A stretch of DNA of 64,000 nucleotides from Symbiodinium kawagutii (GCA_009767595.1 VSDK01025546.1:30807-94806), one strand, 5' to 3'. Positions 32,160 through 43,315 are shown, counted from the first letter of the stretch. The notes: generated by a model not told the origin, from the sequence alone. A program made the numbers and translations.

Positions 32160-32879
32160 GATGATTTCTTATAAAATTGAATTCGTCTTGAGTCCGCTGC
32201 CCTAGGGGCTCTGAACCGGTGTTGTTTCAAAGGCCATGGAGCAAATCATGATTAGCTAGAATGAGGGGTGGCTATCAGAACGGTAGCTGATGAGTGATAT
32301 TGGTAGCAATCTGTAGCAATTGAGAGCTGCTGAGAATGCAATGGTTGCTAATGTAGCTACAATAATGATATCTAAGGATAGTAGCTATGTTAGCTGCCGT
32401 ATAGTGGTTATACATCAACTATATCGCTTATAAGATTGAAAGTAGCTACACATTTTATAATGAACGGAACATGATATTATACAGCTATGATGATTACTAA
32501 GAATAATTGATATGATTGAGTAATGCTAGTTGTCAAACTAGCTATTCATCCTGAAAGACAATAACTAGTAATCGCGTCGTTGGGCAATAGTACTACTGCC
32601 TCCGCTATGGCTATGGGTGAGTTCATCCTTCAACCCTGGTGTACCATCATTTACTGTACCATTGTTTTCCAACTATTATTGTTGTCGGTCTTATCCCACA
32701 GGAAATTGATGGTTAGTTGGCATATCCTCTATTGTTGCTGGTTACTATCCCCTATGATTAACCAAAAGCCGGCAAGTTAACCTTTAAATATCGCTGCTAA
32801 ACTGTTTGACCCCTAGCCTTATTTCAGTACGCGTAATTCGCCATTTGGCTCACGGTCGCATCACCAGTCGTTGATGGGG

Positions 32880-33228
32880 AGGCTCCCATTGGTGAATGAT
32901 GATGGGTTTTTGATGGTGAAACAATGCTGAATACCAGCCATCAATGATAGTTGACAATGGCTAATGATAGGTTTCTGACGGGTTTATGCTGGTTTATGAT
33001 GGGATGATGATGGGTCTCTGAAGGGTGTATGATGCTTAACTAAGGATGGTTTATGAGGGGGTTATGATAGACTTACTGTATGATGGTTGATAATGGTTAA
33101 TGATACATACAAGAGGTAATGATTCATGATGATAGTAGCTACTGGTGACAATGACAGCTCATGGTCGCGGGTAGCTCACTCTTTGTTTGTTTACACTTTA
33201 CACAACCTCTAGCTCAAGAGTGGTAGAC

Positions 33229-33271
<43 letters not shown>

Positions 33272-33290
33272 GGTGACAAAACTCTTACAG
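32880..33290 (+). repeat. TGATGGTTNATGATGG block ending in a (GAT)n array
   Basis: Degenerate ATGATGGGTTTNTGATGG units at 32890-33130. A perfect GAT microsatellite follows at 33229-33270. No coding signal. Confidence 0.8.
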
Positions 33291-33547
33291 ATATGGTTCC
33301 CGTCAAACAACGTTAAATATGGTCGGTAAATGTCAGTAGCCTAAAGCATACTTAGCCGAATAAAATGGCAATCTAATTGGTGGTTCAAACATCTTCAACT
33401 TTCCCAAATACTTTGAATGATTGCTTGATTGACCAATCTTTTTCAAGGGAGGCTGGTATGGTTGGTTGGTTGATTGGCATGGTTGGTTGATCTTCAATTT
33501 TCCCAAATACTTGGCATTTGAATCACCAGCAATGCTTGGAAACCAAG

Positions 33548-33634
33548 CGTGGCTTGCTTACAACACCTGGGTTTGGGCAACGCCGCGCGGCTCGGCTTTG
33601 AACCCCCTTTTGAGCCGCTGACTGTCGGAGTCAG
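33548..33634 (+). CDS. 29-codon exon with consensus donor
   Basis: The frame VACLQHLGLGNAARLGFEPP continues FEPLTVGV and reaches GTGAGG, an excellent donor, leaving phase 2. The island is clearly GC-rich. The acceptor (GGAAACCAAG) is weak. Product unknown; could belong upstream of gene B. Confidence 0.5.
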
Positions 33635-33702
33635 GTGAGGACTGCCCGGGGTCGTTACTGCTCGCGCTGGTTGATGCCATTTTGGAGTGTTTAAAAAAAC
33701 AT

Positions 33703-34028
33703 GCTATGGGTCAATATTAACCAACCAATAGTAATAGATAGTTATATAATTGTTAATATTTGGGGATGATCACTAACAATTATAGGGGAATATATACCAA
33801 CTATAAGGCTATGGGTCAATATTAACCAACTAATAATAATAGCATTAATAGCTAGTTCATGGTAAATATTTGGGGATGATCACTAACAATTATAGGGGAA
33901 TATATACCAACTATAAGGCTATGGGTCAAACTTAACCAACCATAATTGGGGATATTAACCAACCATTCTATGGGGAAAACAATGGTTAATGATGGGGAAC
34001 GGGGTAGAGGGTTGTGACCCACAGCCGT
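33703..34028. mobile_element. Three family D copies in tandem
   Basis: GCTATGGGTCAATATTAACC starts at about 33703 and 33808, and a similar GCTATGGGTCAAACTTAACC at about 33918. The segment TTTGGGGATGATCACTAACA then ATTATAGGGGAATATATACC is shared exactly by the first two units. The last copy ends TTGTGACCCACAGCCGTAA. Tandem duplication of an inverted-repeat element is unusual here. Confidence 0.85.
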
Positions 34029-34204
34029 AAAGGCTACTATTGCCGCGATAGCCATAGCGGTTGCCGCTCATCGACGTTATACCATTTGTACCTGTTTTTT
34101 GTGGGCCAATTTGCTAGTTACGATGGTATGTAGCACTACAAGGTGGGTGAGCTAACCAAGATGGACTGACCATGGAATTACACTCTGGTAAACTAAATAT
34201 GGGT

Positions 34205-34378
34205 GTTTCTCGCAATAGGTGACCCCCCCAATAATCCGATACTAGCGATTTAGATGGTAATAAACCAACCTTTTTTGGGGTCACCAATTTTAAGACCCCC
34301 CCAAAGCTATGGTTGGTTTATTGCCATAACTACTGACTCGGATGCTTTGGGGGTACCCCCAGCCATCAAGAAACCCCC
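34205..34378. mobile_element. Two family C elements end to end
   Basis: The first is GGGTGTTTCTCGCAATAGG to CACCAATTTTAAGACCCCC (about 34202-34298). The second continues CCAAAGCTATGGTTGGTTTATT to AGCCATCAAGAAACCCCC (about 34300-34377). They share the central AATAAACCAACC motif in opposite orientation. Confidence 0.7.
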
Positions 34379-34684
34379 GCAAGAAGCAATGGATTTCATC
34401 CACATTTTCAGCTTTCCCTGTTGGGAATGATCATTTTCCATTCTTTTTGATTACCAAATCCTGACCATTCAGACTGATACCGTCTAGTTGTAAGATCTTC
34501 GAACTGTGTGTTTTTCATGTACCTAAGCTTAGTTCTATTTGCCATAACTGGTAGTTACCCTGCATTAGTTCACCCTGTTTTATATACCAACCTATAATGT
34601 ATAGTTACCTACAGGGGGCCCTCCTTGTATTGCTTGCATCTCCGCGCTTCTTCGTTATTGCACCCCTGTCCCCACCACCGACAG

Positions 34685-34739
34685 AGGCTCGGCATTGGCT
34701 GCCATTGCCCAGAGTTCCGGCTGCGAAACGACAGACACT
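34685..34739 (+). CDS. 18-codon exon candidate
   Basis: A long pyrimidine-rich tract ending CACCGACAG precedes the frame GSALAAIAQSSGCETTDT, which ends at GTGCAG. Phase 2 in, 0 out. A second frame (RHWLPLPRVPAAKRQTLC) is open as well. Confidence 0.4.
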
Positions 34740-35125
34740 GTGCAGCGAGCTAAGAAAAAGAATCTAGATAGTTCATGATGGTTAATGATAAGTCCTGAAT
34801 AATAGTTCATGAGGCTAATGATGCTCAATAAGCTGGTAGATGATTAGCAATCGAACAGCTGATAAATTATTTAGGTGTTGATTAACTGCAATCACCAACA
34901 CTGCTAGTGAACTGCAAGTGTTGATGTTTACCATGTTGGAAATGTTCAAGAATCCTTTCCCACAAATAGTGCCTGTCCCCACAGAATCTTTGGTTCAGCA
35001 GTGGATGCCTCCAAACATGCATGGTCTTCTCGTAGTGTTCAAACTTTGCGTATTTGCCATGGTTATGCTCGCTTATGGTAGATGAAACCACCAATCATTA
35101 AGCATAAACATTTGCGTATATTTTC

Positions 35126-35380
35126 TTGAAACAGCTGGAGGATGGGCAAAACTGGCTCCGCCGTTTCGATTGTTTTATAAATGCAAATGGAGCAGTGTCG
35201 AATTGCGATTGGTTCGATGGTTCGGCAGTGGTGGAATCATTCCATGGAAATCTGAGTCTCGATCACCTTTTGGCACTGCTCGATTGTAGTTTGATCGCGC
35301 ATAGAGTTGCGCGGGTCATTGGATGCCATGAATTTCAGACTTTCAGTGGTTTCAGGTTGGAACCGCAGCTTTCAGAGTAA
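35126..35380 (+). CDS. 84-codon plus-strand open frame
   Basis: From near the acceptor-like TTCTTGAAACAG the frame reads LEDGQNWLRRFDCFINANG, then NCDWFDGSAVVESFHGNLSL and LLALLDCSLIAHRVARVIG before a stop. Protein-like composition and absence of intron repeats support it, but codon bias is weaker than in the exons. Possibly a terminal exon or a mobile-element fragment. Confidence 0.35.
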   Translation: MKQLEDGQNWLRRFDCFINANGAVSNCDWFDGSAVVESFHGNLSLDHLLALLDCSLIAHRVARVIGCHEFQTFSGFRLEPQLSE

Positions 35381-35548
35381 GCGATTTGTTTGTTTCTGAC
35401 TAGGGTTAACTAGGCTAGCTACCAGTCATGTAGATATAAGCTACTGGTAGGTACTTGGTTCGTTGTTTCAAGCATTGGTTGATCTCCCAATATTTGGAAT
35501 TGTTCGTTGATTGACTGATATGTTTCAGATTAGTTGAAACAAGCAAAT

Positions 35549-35627
35549 GGGGGTTTCTCAAAATGGGGAGCCCAAAAAATGGTCAGTAAAGGATGATTTG
35601 GGGGTACCCCTATTTTGAGAAACACCC
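35549..35627. mobile_element. Short family C element with AAAT target duplication
   Basis: GGGGGTTTCTCAAAATGGGG at the left and CCCCTATTTTGAGAAACACCC at the right, only 79 bp. AAAT lies at 35545-35548 and again at 35628-35631. Confidence 0.85.
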
Positions 35628-35960
35628 AAATATGTTAATATGTTCACAAAAAGTGCAATTATGCAGAACATCCTGGTACATTCTCCAGAAAATTTCCAGC
35701 CCCCCCTGCTGTATCGCATAGTGCGAACACAAAAAGACTTTTGGTGCGTCAACTTCCTAGACCAAGCGCAAGAAAACATTAGACTGGTTGCGAAATCCAG
35801 CACGGACCCAGTATTTGATCGGGTTGGTGGTTTGAGAAAGTGTTACAGGGGTTATAATAGCCCCATCAATAATGGTTCATTTACAGGGGATAATTACAAG
35901 CACCAGGATGGTTTATAATTCTTAATGGTGCTTGATGATAGGGGACCAGAGGCCAAACAA

Positions 35961-36061
35961 CTGGTGATTGGTGGTTTGATTGACATTTCTTATTTTCGCC
36001 AGTATTAACAAGTGGGTGGTTGGTTGACTAATACTTTGCATAGGGCTTGTTCAGCCACCAG
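35961..36061. mobile_element. Family B element adjoining a minus-strand exon-like frame
   Basis: CTGGTGATTGGTGGTTTG at the left, TTCAGCCACCAG at the right, core TATTTTCGCCAGTATTAACA. On the minus strand its right end reads CTG then GTGGCTGAAC, that is, exon end and donor, immediately after the open frame at 36062-36187. Confidence 0.75.
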
Positions 36062-36187
36062 TTGATAGTAGATCCCCAGCTGTGCCTCACTGGCGAAACA
36101 GCGAAACAGATCGACTGCTGAATCCTGAAGGTCACCGCTGACGACAGCTAGTGAAGACCAGAACCAGTTACCAGTTGCAATGGCCAT
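36062..36187 (-). CDS. Minus-strand exon candidate next to a family B element
   Basis: The frame MAIATGNWFWSSLAVVSGDL then QDSAVDLFRCFASEAQLG and IYYQL is open and ends exactly where the family B element begins with a GT. CTTCACTAG could be an internal acceptor (36140 on this strand). If real, it is the only minus-strand exon near the plus-strand genes. Confidence 0.35.
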
Positions 36188-36398
36188 GTAAATTCTAGTA
36201 GATTCTAGTAGATTCTAGAGGGTTTTTTTTGATCAGCTCAGAAGTGTATCTACTTCTGAACTCAAAGAGTTCTGTCCGACATGGATGATTCCTGGATGAT
36301 CCAGTAGGGAAATGATTTGTTATACTTAGATTCATGTCAGATCATCCACTATGACGTGGGGGTTTCTTGGAATAGGGACCCCCAAAGCTGTGGATGGT

Positions 36399-36644
36399 TC
36401 ATTTCCATACTTGATCAAGATTGGATGCTTTGGGGGTAGCCCGTTGTAGGAAACCACCCAAGATCAAGTGATTGGAAAACACCTTATCAAGGTCAAGTCT
36501 AGTGATGTCTCGATTCATGCCCGATGATCCACAGTATAGAGGAGCTCCTCTCACGCCGCATTTTGCGGCGCGGGCGTAGTCGCGAAGTGAGACCACATGC
36601 CAGAAGTGCAAGAGAAAAAAGTCACAGAAGTTCGAACCCGGCAA
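36399..36644 (-). CDS. Minus-strand 81-codon open frame
   Basis: Contains HFWHVVSLRDYARAAKCGVR, GAPLYCGSSGMNRDITRL and DLDKVFSNH. Its C-terminal part runs into a family C-like segment (36360-36460), which argues for a fragment. The plus strand also offers MSRFMPDDPQYRGAPLTPHF with a stop. Confidence 0.3.
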   Translation of the reverse strand: MPGSNFCDFFLLHFWHVVSLRDYARAAKCGVRGAPLYCGSSGMNRDITRLDLDKVFSNHLILGGFLQRATPKASNLDQVWK

Positions 36645-36924
36645 TGGTATGACAATGGTGGATCATCGCTGTTAATGGTTGACCATGGTGGATACTAACA
36701 ATCAACAATTTTCCACCATTGTCAACCAGAAAGATGGTATGATACTCCATTGTTAATGGTTGACAACAGTGGATCATCGCTGGCTTTTTTGCATTGATCA
36801 TGGGGATACACGGCTTGGTAGTGGTTGAACATGGTTCCAAAATAGTGGATAATGGTGGATAATTAATTGTTGATTTTAAAGTATCACACCCCCAGTTGAT
36901 TGTTGTGTTGTTTGAGGATCACTC

Positions 36925-37018
36925 CTGCTTGGTGGTTTAAAACATTGTTTCTCTTCGAGTATTAACAAATGGTTTGGTTGGTTGATTATTTTTCATGGGG
37001 GTTGAAACCTCCAACCAG
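36925..37018. mobile_element. Family B inverted-repeat element
   Basis: CTGCTTGGTGGTTTAAAAC at the left and GGGGGTTGAAACCTCCAACCAG-type sequence at the right, core GAGTATTAACAAATGG. A family C copy follows at about 37028-37128. Confidence 0.8.
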
Positions 37019-37870
37019 ATTGTATATCTCTCAAATGGTGGGGTAACCCTCAGATCATCCTATATGAGCCATTTTTTGCCAATAAACCAACCATAACTCT
37101 GGGGTTCCCAATGGCTTAAGAAACGACCATATCAACTGAAGTATTTAGCAACAATTTGGAAATAGTATTTCCTACATTTTCTGAACAAGAAATACTAACC
37201 ATATCATTGCATTTGTTCAAACCCTGAGCCCTAAAACCCCACCGCAGAGGTTTAGTTATTCACATTTTTTTCTGGTAGCCCTTGACCTTGAAAATGGGCG
37301 ACCAGCCCATGTATGAGGATATAATCGGATGAACTCTTGGTTCAACGAATGGATTGGTTAACTGATGCTTAAACTGATGCTCAAACTGTTGGTTTGATTA
37401 AACTGATGCTCAAACTGATTGTTTATGATACTGAGCATTGGTAAATGATGGCAAACAATGGTTTCTCTGGGTTGGTTTATGGGAAATCTGAGTTGGAAAC
37501 CCGGCTGTTTGAACCATCAATGATGAAAGTAAACGCTGTAAATTGTCCAATCAATTTCTGGCAGTAATCCAGACTCATTTGTTGCGGCACATGTCAGTTG
37601 TCCATTTTGTAGCAGTGTAAAGCTATGATTGTTTTCATAGGTAAAGCCGCACAGGCTTCGCCGCACATCACTTCGGATTGTGTTTATGTGGGTCCATAAA
37701 TCGTGATACCTACTGACCATCCAATAGCTATGAATAGGCGCACCATCAGTTTGAGGGTACTCAACTGGTCAACTATAATCCCTAGTATGGGTAATGAAAT
37801 TAATAGGATGCTGATAATAAATTCCCTATCATTAGTTTGGTGGTTCATTAATGATTCACCATCACCCTAA

Positions 37871-38092
37871 ATGGCTGTGGGTCCAAACCCCGTACCCCTG
37901 TTTCCACCACCACTTGCCATTGTTTCCCACTATTATTGGTTATTATCCCCCATGAATTGTTGATTAATTGACCCATAGCCATATATAGTTGGTATATATC
38001 CCCCTGTCATTGTTAGTTATCATCCCCCCATTATCAACCATTCACTAGCTATTCTTGTTGGTTAAGTGCTTGACCCATAGCCACAAAACTGT
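37871..38092. mobile_element. Two inverted family D copies
   Basis: ATGGCTGTGGGTCCAAACCC begins the first copy, which ends TTGACCCATAGCCATATATAG (37871-37984). A second, shorter one runs to CTTGACCCATAGCCAC near 38083. The interior holds CCCCTGTTTCC, CCATTGTTTTCCCA-type and TTATCCCCC words, the complement of the copies at 6181 and 23921. Confidence 0.75.
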
Positions 38093-38103
38093 CAGCGACA
38101 TAG

Positions 38104-38199
38104 ATCTGTGACCACGACATGACCCGCAACGGTTGGATCATGGGACCCGAGGATGACAATCAGTCGTCATCGGGCCGACGCTGGGGGAGGCCGCAGAGC
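38104..38199 (+). CDS. 32-codon exon
   Basis: Between CAGCGACATAG and a GTGCAA donor the frame ICDHDMTRNGWIMGPEDDNQ then SSSGRRWGRPQS is open in phase 0 at both ends. Codons are G/C-biased and the island is clear. The CxxH and acidic/serine run give no family. Confidence 0.55.
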
Positions 38200-39022
38200 G
38201 TGCAACGCTTGAATCCACTCATGGGGAAGAATGGCTAAGAATGGGGGATAATCACCAACAATAATGGCTGGTCAATGGTTGATGATAGGGGGGATAATAA
38301 CTAACAACAATAGGGGATATACCGGGGCAAAATGATGGGCGAAAATAATGATAAGTAACTAAATAACAATGGTTAAAAATGGGGGAAGATAATGATGAAT
38401 GAAGAATAGCCATTAATGAAAGGGAAAAGAACGGTTAATGATGGGGGAACCACGGGGGCGTCTCGGGTGAACTGACCCACAGCCATATTAGACTAGCCAA
38501 TGGTTTGATCATGGTGAACGATGGTATTTGTGAATTAACAACGGTTTATCTACGGTTTTATCATCTATGAATCAATGGTAAACTAGTTGGTTCATGGTCA
38601 GAATCACAAGTGGTGATGACCAACAACAATCGGGAATATGCCGACTGAACCATACATCTCATGGGGTATGATTTTAACAACAATAGGAAATACAATCGTT
38701 AATGATGGTACACCAGGTACAGGGTTTTGACCAGCCATTTCTTGGTAGTTGGGTAGTGGTCAATACACCAGAAATTCTAATCAAGAAACAAATCACTGGA
38801 TAGTTGATATTTGGTCGAGTCAATGACATTCAATAACCACTCATACTAATACTGATTATTGAGTGCTTCAGAATGCTTACTTGATAGCTGGATGATATGT
38901 GTTCAATAGGTGTCAACTCTTTGTTAATGGTGTGGTTCCCAACTGCTTAATGACCCGTTGCTGACTGGGAAAACAGTGGCTAATAGTTGATTAATAGCGG
39001 TTCATTAGCTTGGTATTGATAT

Positions 39023-39126
39023 GGGTGTTTCTCAAAATAGGGGTACCCCTCAATCATCCAGTTTATCAATCATTTATGGTGTTTGACCAACCATTTTGCG
39101 GGTCCTCTATTTTGAGAAACCACCAT
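39023..39126. mobile_element. Family C inverted-repeat element
   Basis: GGGTGTTTCTCAAAATAGGGG at the left, CTCTATTTTGAGAAACCACC at the right. ATAT occurs at both flanks. The plus-strand open frames 39010-39299 are read from this element. Confidence 0.85.
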
Positions 39127-39430
39127 ATGGGTATGGGTCGATACCAACCAGCAAATGGCGGAGATCCCAACATGTTTTTTGGTTGGGGGGGTGTTCACCA
39201 GAAGTATCGGGTGAATTGACCTGCAACCATATGCGATTCAGAGCATATGGCCGTGATGGTTCATCCCAGTTGCTTCATGGTTTATTAATTGGTATTTGAT
39301 GTGAATTCAAGTGCTAGTGGACGCGAGAGTACACCTCGCTGAATGGAAGATGGAATCAAATGGTATCCTTCATATAATTGAGAAGTTGGGATAACTATCA
39401 CATCATGGGTAGTTGATATTTCTTTCAGGT

Positions 39431-39661
39431 TCAATTCATAGCTCCTCGGCATATCAAGCTATCCGATAGCTCATCCCACACCGAAGCGCAGGGTGGTTTG
39501 TCTACAACTGCCCAATCAATCAGGCACTTGCTGACAGACACGCGACGAATCCTGTGCGGCGTAACAAAAGCAACAATGATGCTGCTTGATGCTTGTTCAT
39601 AATAGTCCAACAAGCTGAAAGTAGAGAAACACTTGTTCAATGACCAATGTTCAATGTCCAC
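39431..39661 (-). CDS. Minus-strand 76-codon open frame
   Basis: Contains FSLLDYYEQASSSIIVAFVT, PHRIRRVSVSKCLIDWAVVD and CASVWDELSDSLICRG. No intron repeats and protein-like composition, but no splice sites or family. Possibly a fragment of a mobile-element gene. Confidence 0.3.
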   Translation of the reverse strand: MDIEHWSLNKCFSTFSLLDYYEQASSSIIVAFVTPHRIRRVSVSKCLIDWAVVDKPPCASVWDELSDSLICRGAMN

Positions 39662-40325
39662 AATAGCTGAACGTTTGATGATTATGATATGTGTGTGTGC
39701 CTTATGTGCTAAGTAAATAGTAGCAGATTATTGTTGCTTATGATCCATAGCTTACCATCATGGGTTAGTTATCCTCAGCGTAGCATTGACCATGAGACAC
39801 TTGCTGCTCTACTTAGTAACAAGCAATCTCATCTCAACCAAGATTAACGACTGTTGATGTCCAATCCAGCATTGACCATTAGTTGACGAGTTACACACCG
39901 TTATCAATATTTAACCACAATGAACAAATATTAAACATTGGTTAACCTTTGGGCAACATTTGTGACCCTTTTTGAAGTGTATTAAGCGCATCATTAATCC
40001 CGAGATTACTCTATATAAACCAATCTTGACCATGGATCAATGTTGGTCTTCAACAATTTGGTTGTCAAGGTTTGACCAGAGTCTAAACTGCTTGGCGGCA
40101 AACCATGCTCAACCGTGGTAGCCACTATAGAATTGTTCTCAGCTGGTCGTTATCCAAAATGAAACCTTGGTAATACCACTACTAGATGGTTTCAAAGATG
40201 ATAAACCATTGCAAATACCATTGTTAAACCATTGGGCATTAACAGTACTAGTATTGTTATACCATTGTGTTAAACTCAACCCTTGTCAAATAATCATTGT
40301 TAATACATGTTAATACCATTACATA

Positions 40326-40426
40326 GGGTGGTTTCTCAAAACAGTGGTACCCCCAACTCATCCAATATTAATCATTATTAGTAATAAACCAACGACTTTT
40401 CGGGTTCCCTATTTTGAGAAATACCC
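40326..40426. mobile_element. Family C element with ACATA target duplication
   Basis: GGGTGGTTTCTCAAAACAGTGG at the left, CCCTATTTTGAGAAATACCC at the right, with ACATA on both sides (40321-40325 and 40427-40431). Confidence 0.85.
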
Positions 40427-40486
40427 ACATAGAGGTAATAGACCATTGTTAATATATAAGACCATGCCGGCTGATGATGCTTGACC

Positions 40487-40597
40487 ATGAATTTTGTCCG
40501 CCTTGCCCTGGGAGGTTCGTCGGCGGAGCAGAGCCGGGCCACCCAGCTACAAGGGGAGGACGGTGTAGCTTGGGAGGTTGTGACGCAGCAAAGCCCA
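40487..40597 (+). CDS. 37-codon exon candidate starting at ATG
   Basis: MNFVRLALGGSSAEQSRATQ, then LQGEDGVAWEVVTQQSP, in a GC-rich island, followed by a possible GTGAAT donor; the frame otherwise stops at 40627. Codon bias supports this frame. A second frame (CPPCPGRFVGGAEPGHP) is open but less biased. Confidence 0.5.
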
Positions 40598-40862
40598 GTG
40601 AATGATCCAACACAGCAATCAGATTGAAGATGCTTAGTAAACTGACGATCAAACTGATTAGTAAATTGTTTGGATCAGTGAACTGGTTGGTAAACTGTAA
40701 ACTGATTAGTGAGATTGATGATCCGAACACATTGGGTGGTTAGTACACTGACTAGTAAACTGATTGGTGAACTCGTTGATATAGGTGGAACATGACTGGT
40801 AATGCTTAGTGAGCTGGTTAGTAATGGATGTTATCATCATGGTTTATTGACACTGGCTAGCA

Positions 40863-41402
40863 ATGACAATGGGCACTTGGACAGTGCCCTCTCAATGTGG
40901 ACACGTGGAAGTATCGACTTCCGAAGGCGAAGATTGGACAATCTTTTGTGCAGAACAGATGGACTGTGCCCCCGCCGCGGCGTGGGATGAGATCTGCAAT
41001 CCACACAATTTCACTGACTTCTTGGAAGCCAGCCTTCACATGATGATGGACGGCGCCCCAAGGCAACAGGACTTGGCGAGAATGATCCATGCTTGGGTGG
41101 ATGAATTACATGACCTCACCCGTCCATTGCCAGACCCAGCTTCGCTGTGGGCCGGGATCTATCCACAGTTTGTGGATAGGGTCCTTGAGATTAGAAGAAG
41201 GATGAGAATGACGGGCCATGTCCAGCAGATTCGTCTTACGTGTTTTGCTGAAGCTTTGCTCTTGACTGACGGGCGCCGGGAGGAAACCCAGTTGCTGAGC
41301 CACAGCACTGAATTTTGGCTTCAACCAACTCATGTTTGCTTCTACTTGGAGAAGATCATTCCTTGGATCTCATCAATTACTGCATTTTCCAGCTTGCTGT
41401 GA
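40863..41402 (+). CDS. Uncharacterised single-exon protein, 179 codons
   Basis: A long frame from ATG to TGA: MTMGTWTVPSQCGHVEVSTS, GEDWTIFCAEQMDCAPAAAW, HNFTDFLEASLHMMMDGAP, RMIHAWVDELHDLTRPLPD, YPQFVDRVLEIRRRMRMTGH, ending SSITAFSSLL. It has real protein composition, balanced codon use and no repeats. The centre is acidic and probably helical, and the C terminus is hydrophobic. There is no signal peptide. It lies between small exons of other genes with no splice signals needed. I do not recognise the family; it may be a host single-exon gene or a mobile-element protein. Confidence 0.6.
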   Translation: MTMGTWTVPSQCGHVEVSTSEGEDWTIFCAEQMDCAPAAAWDEICNPHNFTDFLEASLHMMMDGAPRQQDLARMIHAWVDELHDLTRPLPDPASLWAGIYPQFVDRVLEIRRRMRMTGHVQQIRLTCFAEALLLTDGRREETQLLSHSTEFWLQPTHVCFYLEKIIPWISSITAFSSLL

Positions 41403-42009
41403 CCACTTCAAGTTTGTAAGTGCTGGGGGAGCTGGTCATCATCCCTTATGTTTTTCGCCATGATAGCAGCAACTCAACAGAGCGGGTTAATGACAACATC
41501 ATTGAACAGACAATGGATTCATTAGAAGAAGTTGATTCATAATATTTGCTGCTTCTGATTCATCGTGGATGCTCACAACAGTGCTGACCTGATAGTAGCG
41601 CTGGTTTCCAGCTGTCGTTTGAGATTTGCTGCCACTTTGCCAAAAATGGTGTGATTCAAAAATGGTTTTGTTTTGTTTCGTTTCAATAGATAAACCAGCT
41701 ATAAAAAGTGGATGTTCCACTTTCAGGTTAATTTGGCAGAGAGTAACCACTAAGCCAGTTATATTCTTAGCCAGGGAGTCGCACGCTACGAGTGATACAT
41801 AGTTTGAAGAGCCAAGGAATGGTCACATACAATCCTTTGCAAATGATCTTGTTGTTGACCACTCTCATGTTTCATGGTTCATAGGAATATGAACACGCCC
41901 ACAAAGCCAACGAGCAGATGAGTTGGCGCTATTGACCGGGCCAATCGCAGGCTTTGCTTTCAGGGGTGATGGGTCCTCATCCAAAATGCCTTATTTTTGC
42001 TTAAACTGA

Positions 42010-42029
42010 TATATATATATATATATATA
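42010..42029. repeat. (AT)n microsatellite
   Basis: ATATATATATATATATATAT just upstream of the exon candidate at 42110. Confidence 0.9.
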
Positions 42030-42109
42030 CATGTGTGCTTTGTTTGTTTCATCGCATTTATCGCATGTTATTTTGTTACTGTACAACTGACTTTTCTCGT
42101 CACTTGTAG

Positions 42110-42169
42110 AAAGTACGTTTGGATGGTTGGTATCACTGTTATCCGGAGCAGCCGTGCCCGTGCGGATGG
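42110..42169 (+). CDS. Exon candidate, possible MCM OB-fold strand
   Basis: Between CGTCACTTGTAG and a GTGTTT donor one frame gives KYVWMVGITVIRSSRARADG. The part VGITVIRSS resembles the GTVIRTS strand at the start of the MCM OB-fold. A second frame (FGWLVSLLSGAAVPVRMGVL) is also well biased and runs to 42234. The roughly 200 residues that should follow in an MCM were not found before 44.9 kb, so the link to gene B is weak. Confidence 0.3.
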
Positions 42170-42539
42170 GTGTTTTGAGGCGGGCGGATGGCCATGAGGA
42201 GGTTCAGCGCGAAGTTGCGGGACGTGGCAGGACTGGTTGAGGTTGGTTGGTTGGTTGGCTGATTCATGATGGCTGATAAGCAAGCAAGAACAGTAGGGAT
42301 GCAACGAACACTAGTAAGTAGAACAAGGTTTGCTTGGTTCTTTGGTTCTTTGTATAAGACATGATTGGACAACAGGAGTGATACATATCCGTCACAACAA
42401 CATGTGGCTGTTCGGTCGGTTGTATCCAGCAGCATTTTTTGCATAGAGACATTGATGATCATTGATGCACCTATATAAATATTTAAATATGCATGTTTAT
42501 ATATGCGCGCTTGGAAGAACACACATAAATGTTCATATA

Positions 42540-42700
42540 TGTATGTTTGTTTACATACATATATAATATATATATATATATATATATCAATGCATGTAAA
42601 TATAGATAGATAAAGTGCATTTGGTTCTGAAAATATATATGATATATATATATATATATATATTATTTATATTTATATATATATATATATATTTGCATGA
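42540..42700. repeat. Cluster of (AT)n microsatellites
   Basis: Three TATATA arrays of 15-25 bp within 160 bp, at about 42565-42588, 42640-42662 and 42672-42692. No gene in 42240-43570. Confidence 0.9.
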
Positions 42701-43204
42701 AAATATATCAACAAATAGCCAACTCATTCTGATTAATCGCTGCTATTTGTGTTTGTTTGAACAGATTTAACGATTGAATGCAAATAAGTCACCAGTACTT
42801 ACTATATCAACAGAGAACCCAATAAATAAAACCGCGAGGAGCACCATTTCTTCATCACTACAACATATAACTATCAATGGAGCATAAAGCAACCAACAAT
42901 TCACCACAGCGATCCATCTAATTCTGAAGGCATTTGGCCATTGATTCATTCATCCATTTCTTAACAGGGTCATTCATCACTATTAGCCCACTGAGAATTA
43001 AGGAACCCAGTTTCAGCCATTAAATAGTTGCTGAAAGCGCATCACTGATTATAAGCAGGGTCAATCACTATTTATAACATCATCAATTACGTTTTTTTCC
43101 CCATTGTTTCACCATTTGTGCGGTTTCTTGTAATAGGAAGCCCAAAAAAGGCTCATCCCAATTCACCATGCAACTCTGAACCAACGTGTCTATCTTTCAT
43201 AATA

Positions 43205-43315
43205 CCTGGTGGTTTCTCAAAATAGGGATACCTCGAATAATCTTTTTTTATTTATTTGTTTGAGAGTGATAAACCATCCATTGTTGGATGCCCCGGTTTT
43301 GAGAAACCACCACAT
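43205..43315. mobile_element. Family C inverted-repeat element
   Basis: CTGGTGGTTTCTCAAAATAGG at the left, CCCCGGTTTTGAGAAACCACC at the right. A right half of another copy ends near 43470 (CCCCTGTTTTGAGAACCCGCC). Confidence 0.8.

Noticed and set aside
42110-42169. Firm assignment of this exon to the N-terminal OB-fold of gene B
   Set aside because: The nine-residue resemblance is short, another frame is equally open, and the zinc-finger and other N-terminal MCM exons were not found between here and 44.9 kb.
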